Positions 25,526 through 33,774 of a DNA stretch of 64,000 nt are shown here, one piece after another. Each line of letters opens with the position of its first letter. Position 1 is the stretch's first letter. Source of the stretch: Sediminicola luteus (GTDB lineage Bacteria > Bacteroidota > Bacteroidia > Flavobacteriales > Flavobacteriaceae); assembly GCF_002514735.1 (NCBI RefSeq), contig NZ_KZ300476.1:513305-577304 (forward strand), given 5' to 3'. The notes under the pieces were generated by a model that saw nothing but the letters and a program-made list of their open reading frames with translations, was not told the origin of the DNA and searched no databases. The position numbers were made by a program, and so were the translations under genes.

Positions 25526-26089
25526 ATGAAAGCAAAGATTTTTACCCTAGTTATACTTTTCGCCTCTTTAGGCTTTATCGCTTGTGAAGGTCCGGCCGGA
25601 CCTCCTGGACCTCCCGGATTCGACGGTATTAATGGTGCCGACGGTGCCGATGGCGCTACCGCCCTAAGCCAAGTTTTGGAAATAGAAGTCGATTTCAATG
25701 CCGCTAACGATTATGCTACTTTATATGAATTCCCAAATACCGTAGAGGTCTTTGAGGCCGATTTGGTATTGGTCTATTTACTTTGGGAAACCATTGATGG
25801 CAGCGACGGTGAGCCCGTAGATGTTTGGCGCTTGTTACCCCAAACCCGAATTTTAGACCAAGGCTTATTACAATATAATTATGACCACACCTTTTTAGAT
25901 GTAAACTTGTTCCTGGAGGCCGATTTTGACCTAGGTACCCTGCCCGATGGCGATACCCAAGATCAAGTTTTTAGAATAGCCATTGTACCGGGCGAATTTG
26001 CCCAATCTGGGAAAATGGACCGAAGCAATTTGGCCGAGGTCATGAAAAAAATAGGGGTTACCGAAGAAACCGTAACGCGATTGCGTTAA
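25526..26089 (+). CDS. Collagen-like lipoprotein
   Basis: 187 residues from ATG 25526. The lipobox is GFIAC (Cys20), and immediately after the anchor comes a short run of Gly-X-Y triplets (GPAGPPGPPGFDG, then GADGADGA). The remaining 140 residues form an alpha/beta or beta domain that I do not recognise. The short collagen-like stalk probably spaces the domain from the membrane. A strong terminator follows. Confidence 0.75.
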   Translation: MKAKIFTLVILFASLGFIACEGPAGPPGPPGFDGINGADGADGATALSQVLEIEVDFNAANDYATLYEFPNTVEVFEADLVLVYLLWETIDGSDGEPVDVWRLLPQTRILDQGLLQYNYDHTFLDVNLFLEADFDLGTLPDGDTQDQVFRIAIVPGEFAQSGKMDRSNLAEVMKKIGVTEETVTRLR

Positions 26090-26109
26090 ACTATGAAGAT
26101 GATGATTGT

Positions 26110-26137
26110 AAGCCCGGCCCTAGCAGCCGGGCTTTTT
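26110..26137 (+). terminator. Terminator of the collagen-like gene
   Basis: Stem AAGCCCGGC / GCCGGGCTT with a 7-base loop, then TTTT. Confidence 0.9.
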
Positions 26138-26143
26138 TATGGA

Positions 26144-26151
26144 TACTTTTG
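26144..26151 (+). promoter_or_regulatory. -7 box of the msrB operon
   Basis: TACTTTTG matches TAnnTTTG, 43 bases before the first msrB start. No clear -33 TTG is visible because the preceding terminator occupies that place. Confidence 0.4.
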
Positions 26152-26194
26152 AAAGGTCTATCCGACTAGGTCGTCAAAATAAAAAAACAGGATT

Positions 26195-26677
26195 ATGAAA
26201 CGGATGTTACTAATGGGCATAGCCTTATTATGTATAAGTTGTCAAGGGATCGCCCAAGAGAAAAAGGAAGAAAAGAAACAGTTTCCTATTACCAAAACCG
26301 ATGCCGAATGGAAAGCCGAACTAACTAATATGCAATATTATGTGTTGCGTAGGGCTGGTACCGAGAGGGCTTTTAGTAGTGAGCTATTGGAAAATAAGGA
26401 CAAAGGCACCTATGTCTGTGCGGCATGTGAAACCCCATTATTCAAGAGTAAACACAAATTCAGATCCGGTACGGGTTGGCCCAGTTTCGACCGTGAGATT
26501 AAAGGCAATGTGGCTTTTGATGTAGATTATAACATCGGATATGCCCGAACCGAAGAACATTGTGCCACTTGTGGCGGACATTTAGGCCATGTGTTTGACG
26601 ATGGGCCTAAAAAAACCACAGGTAAAAGACATTGCATTAATGGGGCCGCCCTTAAATTCGTACCAGAAAATGAGTAA
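26195..26677 (+). CDS. msrB: Peptide-methionine (R)-S-oxide reductase, exported
   Basis: 160 residues. A lipoprotein-like signal (LLCISCQG) precedes the MsrB domain, so this copy works in the periplasm or on the membrane. Zinc-binding pairs CAAC and CATC, the GWPSFD motif and the catalytic Cys in RHCINGAAL are all present. It reduces methionine-R-sulfoxide in oxidised proteins. It overlaps the second msrB by eight bases. Confidence 0.93.
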   Translation: MKRMLLMGIALLCISCQGIAQEKKEEKKQFPITKTDAEWKAELTNMQYYVLRRAGTERAFSSELLENKDKGTYVCAACETPLFKSKHKFRSGTGWPSFDREIKGNVAFDVDYNIGYARTEEHCATCGGHLGHVFDDGPKKTTGKRHCINGAALKFVPENE

Positions 26678-27074
26678 ATACCCAGTCGACAAATCGGAAG
26701 CAGAGTGGCAAGAGCAATTAGACGACATGGCTTTCCATGTCTTAAGGAACAAAGGCACGGAGCGCCCATTTACTGGGGAGTATGACCTGCATTTCGAAGA
26801 CGGAAAATACCATTGCAAGGGCTGCGGAACCCTCCTTTTTGCAAGTTCCCATAAATACAATAGCGGCTGTGGCTGGCCGGCTTTTGACCAAGCCGAACCC
26901 GGAAGCATTGAATACATCCGAGACACTACGCATGGCATGATCCGAACCGAAACGGTCTGTGCCAATTGCGGCGGTCATTTGGGCCACGTTTTTAATGACG
27001 GCCCCAGGGAAACTACCGGACAGCGCTACTGTATAAATTCGGCCAGTTTGCACTTTAACAAACAAAATGACTAA
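26670..27074 (+). CDS. msrB: Peptide-methionine (R)-S-oxide reductase, cytosolic
   Basis: 134 residues from ATG 26670, inside the end of the first msrB (8-base overlap). Longer in-frame starts inside the first gene are not credible. It has no signal peptide. Zinc pairs CKGC and CANC, GWPAFDQ, and catalytic Cys in RYCINSASL are intact. The pair thus covers both sides of the membrane. The two proteins are clearly paralogous but well diverged. Confidence 0.95.
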   Translation: MSKYPVDKSEAEWQEQLDDMAFHVLRNKGTERPFTGEYDLHFEDGKYHCKGCGTLLFASSHKYNSGCGWPAFDQAEPGSIEYIRDTTHGMIRTETVCANCGGHLGHVFNDGPRETTGQRYCINSASLHFNKQND

Positions 27075-27086
27075 AACCTAACCGAC

Positions 27087-27617
27087 TTGGATTATATTCC
27101 GCATTTTTTAGAAACCACGAGAAAGGAATTCGAACGTTTTAAAACCATGGGCGAACGTACCTTTGAACAACTAAGCGAACAAGAAATCCATTTTACCTAT
27201 GCACCCGACGATTTAAGTGTGGCCTTAATCGTTAAACATATGGTTGGCAATATGCTTAGTAGGTGGACCAACTTTTTGACCGAAGATGGGGAAAAAGACT
27301 GGCGTAACCGGGAAACGGAATTTGAAGCCCCCTATAGCACCAAAGCTGAAATGTTGGCGGCTTGGGAAACCGGATGGTCTTGTTTATTCAACGCCATGGA
27401 GAGTATAAATCAAAACAACATGGACAAGCAGGTTTTTATAAGGGGACAAGCACACACTATTACCCAAGCCTTGCTCAGGCAACTAGCCCATTATCCATCC
27501 CATATTGGGCAAATTATGTATTTAGGCAAAAGTATAAAAGGAGCCCAATGGCAAAGCCTATCCATTCCCAAAGGCGAATCGGAGGCCTTCAACAAGAAAA
27601 TGTTCAACACCAATTAG
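27087..27617 (+). CDS. DinB-like DUF1572 family protein
   Basis: 176 residues from a TTG start. The four-helix DinB/DUF1572 layout is suggested by DLSVALIVKHMVGN, the conserved SRWTNFLT.DGEK.WR..ETEF segment and LRQLAHYPSHIGQI, which supply the His triad that holds a metal. Members may act as thiol-dependent metalloenzymes, but no substrate is known. It lies 12 bases after the second msrB, probably in the same operon, which hints at a stress role. Confidence 0.8.
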   Translation: MDYIPHFLETTRKEFERFKTMGERTFEQLSEQEIHFTYAPDDLSVALIVKHMVGNMLSRWTNFLTEDGEKDWRNRETEFEAPYSTKAEMLAAWETGWSCLFNAMESINQNNMDKQVFIRGQAHTITQALLRQLAHYPSHIGQIMYLGKSIKGAQWQSLSIPKGESEAFNKKMFNTN

Positions 27618-27781
27618 CCAATCAATCATGAGGGCTATTGCATCAATTTAAGTACACCAGAACAAAAAAGGATGTTTTTGTATTTTATGCGCAAAAGTTA
27701 GGGTAAAATCATTGTTCATACCCGTGGTTTTCATTACATTAGTCCAAGACATTACTGTCCAAAAACAAAACGCACACTATA

Positions 27782-28723
27782 ATGAAAACCACTAAACTTT
27801 TCCTATTTCTATCTCTGCTGGTCTTAGGCCATGGCTTGCTATTCGCACAAGACGTTACTACGGTTGAAGCTATTGATGAAAACATAGGGGAAAATCTCGA
27901 CTTGGAAGCTGTTGCCTCCGTCTTTACTGATTCAGAAGACTTAGAAGACTTCGAAAAACGATTGAACGACCCTAAAACCCAAATATCCAATCTAGACCTT
28001 AACGGTGATGGTGAAGTCGATTACTTACGTGTATTGGAAAGTTCCAAAGACAATACCCATGTGGTCACCATTCAGGCCGTAATCGGTAAAAATCAGTTTC
28101 AGGACGTAGCCACAATAGATGTGGAAAAAGACGATAAAGGCGAAACCACCGTACAAGTTGTAGGCGATGTACATATGTATGGCCCTGGTTATATCGTCCA
28201 TCCGATTTATGTACGTCCTCCCGTCATAATCATCTGGTTTTGGGGGCCAGTTTACCGTCCATGGCGCTCGCCCTACTATTGGGGGTATTACCCACCCTAT
28301 TACCGTCCTTGGCGGCCACATCCGAGAAATGTTTATCGTACCCAAGTAAACGTGCACGTACATAAAGACATTACTTTTAACAGAACCTCGGTAAGGCAAA
28401 GTAAAACGGCCGTAGAAATCCAACGAAAAGACAGCAAAAAAGATTATTCCAGAAACCCTTCGCAGTATAAAAAAAGTAGTGATAAGGCTGCAACTGCCAA
28501 ATCCAAAGCCGGCGACACCAAATCGACTGGCAAAAAGGTAGACGACAACTGGAAAACCGCTTCGGAAAAAGCAGGTAAAGATTCTAAGGTTAAGGATAAC
28601 AAGGTTTCCGTTCCCTCAAACAAAACACCTAAATCAAAACCTAGCAGTAAACCAGCCAACAAGCCAGCGACCAAACCCAAAAGCAAACCAAAAGCCAAGC
28701 CCAAAAAAGGGCGTAAAAACTAA
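27782..28723 (+). CDS. Secreted EF-hand-like protein with W/Y/P-rich and Lys/Pro-rich segments
   Basis: 313 residues. Signal peptide to about residue 22. Residues 60-130 hold a dockerin/EF-hand-like loop, DLNGDGEVDYLRV, which could bind calcium. A W/Y/P-rich segment follows (around residues 150-185, WGPVYRPWRSPYYWGYYPP), then a basic low-complexity tail made of KSKP, KPAT and KPKAK units (residues 220-313). No catalytic family is recognised. It may be an envelope-associated or nucleic-acid-binding protein; that is open. It is followed by a strong terminator. Confidence 0.75.
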   Translation: MKTTKLFLFLSLLVLGHGLLFAQDVTTVEAIDENIGENLDLEAVASVFTDSEDLEDFEKRLNDPKTQISNLDLNGDGEVDYLRVLESSKDNTHVVTIQAVIGKNQFQDVATIDVEKDDKGETTVQVVGDVHMYGPGYIVHPIYVRPPVIIIWFWGPVYRPWRSPYYWGYYPPYYRPWRPHPRNVYRTQVNVHVHKDITFNRTSVRQSKTAVEIQRKDSKKDYSRNPSQYKKSSDKAATAKSKAGDTKSTGKKVDDNWKTASEKAGKDSKVKDNKVSVPSNKTPKSKPSSKPANKPATKPKSKPKAKPKKGRKN

Positions 28724-28737
28724 AAGAATTTACCTCT

Positions 28738-28774
28738 AAAAAAGAGACCCAGCTTAAATAGGGTCTCTTTTTTT
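28738..28774 (+). terminator. Terminator of the EF-hand-like gene
   Basis: A 10-base stem AAAGAGACCC / GGGTCTCTTT with a 10-base loop and a T run. Confidence 0.9.
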
Positions 28775-29075
28775 GTTCTAAATCCAGCCCCCCCCACTGC
28801 CTATAATTTAGGTGGAAGATGACATACAATAAAGTGTAACTACCACTACCATTAAGACCTTACCTTCAAATTAACCCATCTTTTTAAGATCAGTTTGGAT
28901 GTGACCAGTATTACACCCCATTAAACTTCGTTTTGGTTTCGTACCTTTGGGGCTGCAAATTTTAATTTTGCATACCAGCTTAAGGCAAGCCCTAAGCTTG
29001 GCAACCAAAAATTCCAATAGTTTCGAGTGAAAATCCGAAACAATTAATCTCGATTATCGAGTAAAACATATATAT
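28775..29075. promoter_or_regulatory. lpdA promoter region and structured leader
   Basis: This 300-base gap has no gene. A -7 box TACCTTTG lies at 28942-28949; no TTG is found at the right distance upstream. The predicted leader of about 120 bases holds three inverted repeats: GCAAA/TTTGC near 28955-28972, AGCTTA/TAAGCT (28977-28998), and CTCGA/TCGAG (29049-29061). Confidence 0.45.
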
Positions 29076-30467
29076 ATGAGCAATTTCGATGTTATCGTAT
29101 TAGGCAGTGGCCCCGGAGGTTATGTAACCGCCATTAGGGCCTCTCAATTGGGCTTGAAAACAGCCATAATCGAAAAAGAAAGCCTTGGGGGTATTTGTTT
29201 GAACTGGGGCTGTATACCCACCAAAGCCCTTTTAAAATCGGCCCAGGTTTTCGAATACCTAAAGCACGCATCGGACTATGGTTTAACCGTAGACAATGTA
29301 GATAAAGACTTTGATGCCGTAGTAAAGCGTAGTCGTGGTGTAGCCGAATCGATGAGTAAGGGTATCGAGTTTTTGATGAAAAAGAACAAGATTACCGTAA
29401 TCAACGGATACGGAAAAGTTAAACCCGGTAAAAAGGTGGCCGTAACCGATGCCGATGGTAAAGAGAGCGAATACAGTGCCTCGCATATTATCATTGCCAC
29501 CGGAGCCCGTAGCCGCGAGTTACCAAGCCTTCCCCAAGATGGCAAGAAAGTAATCGGATACCGTGAGGCCATGACCCTGCCCAAGCAACCCAAGAAATTG
29601 GTCGTTGTAGGTAGTGGCGCCATTGGTATCGAATTCGCCTATTTTTATAATGCCATGGGTAGTGAAGTTACCGTGGTAGAATATATGCCAAACATTGTTC
29701 CTGTAGAGGATGAAGATGTTTCGAAACAATTGGAACGCAGCTTTAAAAAGGCCGGCGTAAAAATCATGACCTCGGCCGAGGTTACCCAAGTAGATACTTC
29801 AGGCAAAGGGGTTGTCGTAAGTGTAAACACCAAAAAGGGTGAAAAAACCATTGAGGCAGATGTTGTATTATCTGCTGTGGGTATCAAAACCAATATCGAG
29901 AATATCGGACTGGAAGATGTGGGCATCATTACCGATCGCGACAAAATCTTGGTGAACGATTATTATCAAACCAATATCCCAGGATACTATGCCATTGGCG
30001 ATGTAACTCCAGGACAGGCCTTGGCACACGTTGCCTCTGCCGAAGGTATCCTTTGTGTAGAAAAAATCGCCAACATGCATGTAGAACCCATCGATTACGG
30101 TAATATACCCGGTTGTACCTACTGTATTCCTGAAGTGGCCTCTGTCGGTTTAACCGAAAAACAAGCCAAAGAGAAAGGTTACGAGCTTAAAGTGGGTAAA
30201 TTTCCGTTCTCTGCCAGTGGTAAAGCCAAAGCCGCCGGTACCCCTGACGGATTCGTTAAGGTTATCTTCGATGCCAAATATGGCGAATGGTTAGGTTGCC
30301 ATATGATCGGAGCCGGAGTAACCGATATGATCGCTGAGGCCGTTGTGGCACGTAAACTGGAGACCACCGGACATGAGATTTTAAAGGCGATTCACCCCCA
30401 CCCTACCATGAGTGAGGCGGTTATGGAAGCCGTTGCCGATGCTTATGACGAAGTAATTCACCTCTAA
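29076..30467 (+). CDS. lpdA: Dihydrolipoyl dehydrogenase (E3)
   Basis: 463 residues, full length. FAD-binding GSGPGGYVTA is at the N-terminus; the redox disulfide is Cys41-Cys46 in CLNWGC; NAD-binding GSGAIGIEFA is in the middle; the catalytic His-Glu pair is in HPHPTMSEAV. It reoxidises the lipoyl group of 2-oxoacid dehydrogenase complexes or glycine cleavage. No E1 or E2 gene is beside it, so it probably serves several complexes. Confidence 0.97.
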   Translation: MSNFDVIVLGSGPGGYVTAIRASQLGLKTAIIEKESLGGICLNWGCIPTKALLKSAQVFEYLKHASDYGLTVDNVDKDFDAVVKRSRGVAESMSKGIEFLMKKNKITVINGYGKVKPGKKVAVTDADGKESEYSASHIIIATGARSRELPSLPQDGKKVIGYREAMTLPKQPKKLVVVGSGAIGIEFAYFYNAMGSEVTVVEYMPNIVPVEDEDVSKQLERSFKKAGVKIMTSAEVTQVDTSGKGVVVSVNTKKGEKTIEADVVLSAVGIKTNIENIGLEDVGIITDRDKILVNDYYQTNIPGYYAIGDVTPGQALAHVASAEGILCVEKIANMHVEPIDYGNIPGCTYCIPEVASVGLTEKQAKEKGYELKVGKFPFSASGKAKAAGTPDGFVKVIFDAKYGEWLGCHMIGAGVTDMIAEAVVARKLETTGHEILKAIHPHPTMSEAVMEAVADAYDEVIHL

Positions 30468-30477
30468 GGAAAACCAT

Positions 30478-30768
30478 ATGCTAAGATCATTTAGGATCAT
30501 AGCCCTACTTGAGGGCATCTCGTACCTATTATTGTTCGGTATCGGGATGCCCTTAAAGTATTTGGCTCAAATTCCAGAACCCAACATTTATATCGGTTAC
30601 GCCCACGGACTCCTTTTTGTTTTGTTCGTTGCCGTAGGATTGTTATTTACCATGGAAAGCAAATGGGGCATGAAGAACTTCTTTATTTCCTTTGTGGCCT
30701 CGCTATTGCCTTTCGGTACTTTTTGGTTAGATAAGAAGTACTTGAAGCCCCTGGCCGAAAAGGCCTGA
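30478..30768 (+). CDS. DUF3817 small membrane protein
   Basis: 96 residues with three membrane segments (about 5-25, 38-58, 68-86). It begins LRSFRIIALLEGISYLLLF, typical of DUF3817, and ends in a charged tail. Its function is unknown. It lies 10 bases after lpdA and is convergent with the next gene, with no gap between the two stop codons. Confidence 0.85.
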   Translation: MLRSFRIIALLEGISYLLLFGIGMPLKYLAQIPEPNIYIGYAHGLLFVLFVAVGLLFTMESKWGMKNFFISFVASLLPFGTFWLDKKYLKPLAEKA

Positions 30769-31485
30769 TCAAGGAAGTAGATCACAATACCAAAAGGCAT
30801 TGTCCCAGGATACCTCAACTTGGTAGCAATCTTCGCCATCTGAGCTAGGCGTATAGCTTTTCTTAACGATTTCACCCATTTTAAAGTCCACGGCCCGATT
30901 AAAAATGGGGCCGTCGTAAACAAAGGTGTGGAATTCCCCATTTTCACCACAGGGATCTATACCATCTGGTAAATCCGAAAGAAACGAAGCGTCCAACTCG
31001 CGCCCGCAAAAAGAGGCATCGAGCAACTTGGCATTTACACAAACGGTAATGGCCTTAAAGCCTAAGTCTAAAAACTCGGTCATTAAGGTTTTGGTATCCT
31101 TTTTCCAAAGCGGATAATGTCCTTTAACACCAACCTCTGCCAGTTTACCATCGCGATAGGCCCGCAGGTCTTCTAGAAATATATCCCCAAAAACCGTATC
31201 TCGATAGCCTTCTGAATACAGCTCCTCCATGGTTTTACGCATAACCGCATCGTAGGTAACCATGGATACGTTTCCGGCCAAGGCTACTTTTTGTAACGGT
31301 AGCTTTAGGGCTTGTGCTTGCCGTTCTAAAAGCCCGTTACGCAATCCATGCATGGACACCCGATCAAAATCGGTATTTACGATGGTCAGTAAACGGTCGA
31401 CTTGAAGCTTGGAGCCTTGTTGGATTTTATACAAAGCCAGGGCAGAATCTTTACCCGTACTCCAGTTAAAATAAGCCTTCTTCAT
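30769..31485 (-). CDS. Diphthine-ammonia ligase-like ATP pyrophosphatase family protein
   Basis: 238 residues. The ATP-binding PP-loop is NWSTGKDSALAL and the family's C-terminal motif is GENGEFHTFVYDGPIF. In eukaryotes and archaea the family amidates diphthine on EF-2; bacteria have no diphthamide, so this protein must act on another substrate, as in other bacterial ATP_bind_4 members. It is 8 bases from the GH20 gene. Confidence 0.85.
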   Translation of the reverse strand: MKKAYFNWSTGKDSALALYKIQQGSKLQVDRLLTIVNTDFDRVSMHGLRNGLLERQAQALKLPLQKVALAGNVSMVTYDAVMRKTMEELYSEGYRDTVFGDIFLEDLRAYRDGKLAEVGVKGHYPLWKKDTKTLMTEFLDLGFKAITVCVNAKLLDASFCGRELDASFLSDLPDGIDPCGENGEFHTFVYDGPIFNRAVDFKMGEIVKKSYTPSSDGEDCYQVEVSWDNAFWYCDLLP

Positions 31486-31493
31486 AGGCTGGG

Positions 31494-33101
31494 CTATTTT
31501 CTATTGGCCTTAGACAAAGGTGCCGGGTATATGCCTTTGGACTTCCACAACTCCATAAACTTGGGTAACTCTGCCACAAAACCATCAAAATCTTTCTGTT
31601 TTTTGGGCGTCCAGCCAACTTCGGCATAGGCCGCAATTCTTGGAAACACCATATAATCCATATAGCCAGAGGTCGGGATCCATTCGCCCCACATTTGGCA
31701 ACCCAATCCTTTGATACGGTTATGGTATTTGGTATCTAATTTCTCTGGTATTGGATTAAAGTCGTAAGCTTTTTTCAATGAGATGCTCACATAGGGATAA
31801 TCTAAATAGGTAGCCCAATTAGCCGAGTTTACGATATCATAGCCCTCTTCTGCCGCTTGGGTCATTAGTTTAATATTACCTTTCCAAAAATGCACAACGG
31901 TACCTTTGGCCAATTCTTCTTCGGCCCCATCATCTTTTTTATATTGGTAATCGTGTATGTTCTGGCCCATAATCTCGTTCCAGCCCATCATTCGCTTTCC
32001 CTTACCTTCTAAATACTTCGAGATACGATTGGTAAAAGCTACTTGCAAATCGGCAAAAGTCTTTAATCCGTTTTCCTTCATATAGGCCTTTATCTCAGCA
32101 GAGTTCTCCCAATGATCGTATTTGGCCTCGTCTCCCCCGATATGGACCACCTCCGATGGGAATAAGGCGATTACCTCGTCCAATACATCGGTTAGAAAGT
32201 TATACACCTTAGGGTCCGATACTTTGTAGATATCTTCACTCACACCAAATTTTATAGGCACTTCTATTTTTTTACCAGAAGACCCTAACCAAGGGTAGGC
32301 GGCAATGGCTGCTGATGAATGTCCGGGCATCTCTATCTCCGGTACGATGGTTATATGCCTTTCCGCCGCATATTTTACGATTTCCTTGATTTCTTCTTGG
32401 GTGTAATACCCTTCGTGAGGCACACCAGATTGAATTTCACTACGCCATTGGTCTGGCCCCACCTGGGTACTCGGACGTGTAGACCCGATTTCGGTAAGTA
32501 ATGGATACTTTTTGATTTCGATGCGCCAACCCTGATCATCTACCAAATGCCAATGGAATACATTCATTTTTAGACGGGCCATCTCGTCCAATAGTTTTTT
32601 CACCTGTTCGGCTCCTTTAAAATAGCGGCCTTCGTCCAACATAAAGGCCCGCCATGCGAACCTTGGGGCATCGTTGATGGTAACAAAAGGTAAGCTACCG
32701 TCTGTTCCTATCAGTTGAAAAAAACTTTGCAGGCCATAAAAAAGACCGGTTTCGTTAGAAGAGCGCACGGTTACACCCTTCTTGTCTACTTTCAAGGCAT
32801 AGCCGCCTTTAACATCTTGTCTACCACTATCGAGTTTGAGTCTAAGCTGGGCATCTTCTGATTTGGAAACCACGAAAACACCTCCCAAATCTTCTTGTAC
32901 CGCTTGCGTATCGATATAATTTACCAAGGCGAATAAACGCATGTCATTAACATGCAGTTTCAATTGTCTATCCAATTGAAACACACTGTTTTTTTGGCTG
33001 ATGTTCGCGGGTTGGGGAATTATCCGAACCTTTTCTTGTGAAAGCACCGGGTTCAGGCTAAATAGTACTACTACGAGTACACTACTTAATAAGGTCTTCA
33101 T
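31494..33101 (-). CDS. Beta-N-acetylhexosaminidase, GH20
   Basis: 535 residues. The signal peptide ends near residue 21 (NPVLSQ). A GH20b-like N-domain is followed by the catalytic barrel from about residue 148 (FAWRAFMLDEGRYFKG). The catalytic pair is Asp324-Glu325 in HIGGDEAKYDHW, where Asp orients the substrate acetamido group. HWHLVDDQGWRIEIKKYP and PEIEMPGHSSAA are also conserved. It removes terminal GlcNAc or GalNAc residues, probably in chitin or glycan use outside the cytosol. No type IX C-terminal domain is visible, so it is probably periplasmic. Confidence 0.93.
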   Translation of the reverse strand: MKTLLSSVLVVVLFSLNPVLSQEKVRIIPQPANISQKNSVFQLDRQLKLHVNDMRLFALVNYIDTQAVQEDLGGVFVVSKSEDAQLRLKLDSGRQDVKGGYALKVDKKGVTVRSSNETGLFYGLQSFFQLIGTDGSLPFVTINDAPRFAWRAFMLDEGRYFKGAEQVKKLLDEMARLKMNVFHWHLVDDQGWRIEIKKYPLLTEIGSTRPSTQVGPDQWRSEIQSGVPHEGYYTQEEIKEIVKYAAERHITIVPEIEMPGHSSAAIAAYPWLGSSGKKIEVPIKFGVSEDIYKVSDPKVYNFLTDVLDEVIALFPSEVVHIGGDEAKYDHWENSAEIKAYMKENGLKTFADLQVAFTNRISKYLEGKGKRMMGWNEIMGQNIHDYQYKKDDGAEEELAKGTVVHFWKGNIKLMTQAAEEGYDIVNSANWATYLDYPYVSISLKKAYDFNPIPEKLDTKYHNRIKGLGCQMWGEWIPTSGYMDYMVFPRIAAYAEVGWTPKKQKDFDGFVAELPKFMELWKSKGIYPAPLSKANRK

Positions 33102-33141
33102 ATAGTCTGGTTTAATGGGTCTGGTAAATAAAAAGGTTTGA

Positions 33142-33558
33142 CTACCTTAAAAAACTCTCTAAGGCCAAATCGTAACCTTTTAGCCCGAAACCGATCACTA
33201 GACCGGCGGCCCCGGCAGCGATATACGATTGATGACGGAATTCTTCACGGGTATAAGTATTGGAAATATGCAGTTCTACTACCGGCGTTTCTATGCCTTT
33301 AACGGCATCGCCAATACCCACAGAGGTATGGGTATATGCCCCTGCATTGAGTACGATACCATCGTTATTAAAACCCACTTCATGCAACTTATCTATAAGT
33401 TCACCCTCTATATTCGATTGGTAATACTCCAATTGCAATTGCGGGTATTTGGCCTGTAAGCCAGCAAAATAATCTTCGAAGGTAGTACTGCCATACACCT
33501 CGGGCTCCCTTTTTCCCAAAAGGTTTAAGTTAGGGCCGTTTATGATACAGATCTTCAT
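33142..33558 (-). CDS. aroQ: 3-dehydroquinate dehydratase, type II
   Basis: 138 residues from ATG 33558; the longer frame to 33639 adds 27 unconserved residues. Family motifs: NGPNLNLLGKREPEVYG (with the catalytic Tyr), LNAGAYTHTSVGIGDAV, and ELHISNTYTREEFRHQSY with the catalytic His. It is step three of the shikimate pathway. Confidence 0.97.
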   Translation of the reverse strand: MKICIINGPNLNLLGKREPEVYGSTTFEDYFAGLQAKYPQLQLEYYQSNIEGELIDKLHEVGFNNDGIVLNAGAYTHTSVGIGDAVKGIETPVVELHISNTYTREEFRHQSYIAAGAAGLVIGFGLKGYDLALESFLR

Positions 33559-33774
33559 GTAATGTCTTTGGTTTTTTATGGAAGCCTTAAAAGTATAAAA
33601 AAGAAATGACCTCCCTTGCCAAAAGCTACAGGAGGCCATTCATCCACAAATCATTTCTTATGATTACTTCTCCGCATTAAAAACACGGTCTTGGCATGCA
33701 ATACCTTTTCAATTTGGAAAAGGATATTGATTGGTTTTTGAGAAACACTATGCCATATTTTCGTTTTTATTTTC

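Noticed and set aside
25300..25698. 132-residue minus-strand frame covering the start of the collagen-like gene
   Set aside because: Its proline-rich stretch is the reverse complement of the Gly-X-Y repeats; the plus-strand gene has a lipoprotein signal and terminator.
30769..31485. True diphthamide synthetase (Dph6)
   Set aside because: Bacteria lack diphthamide; only the ATP pyrophosphatase family assignment is supportable.
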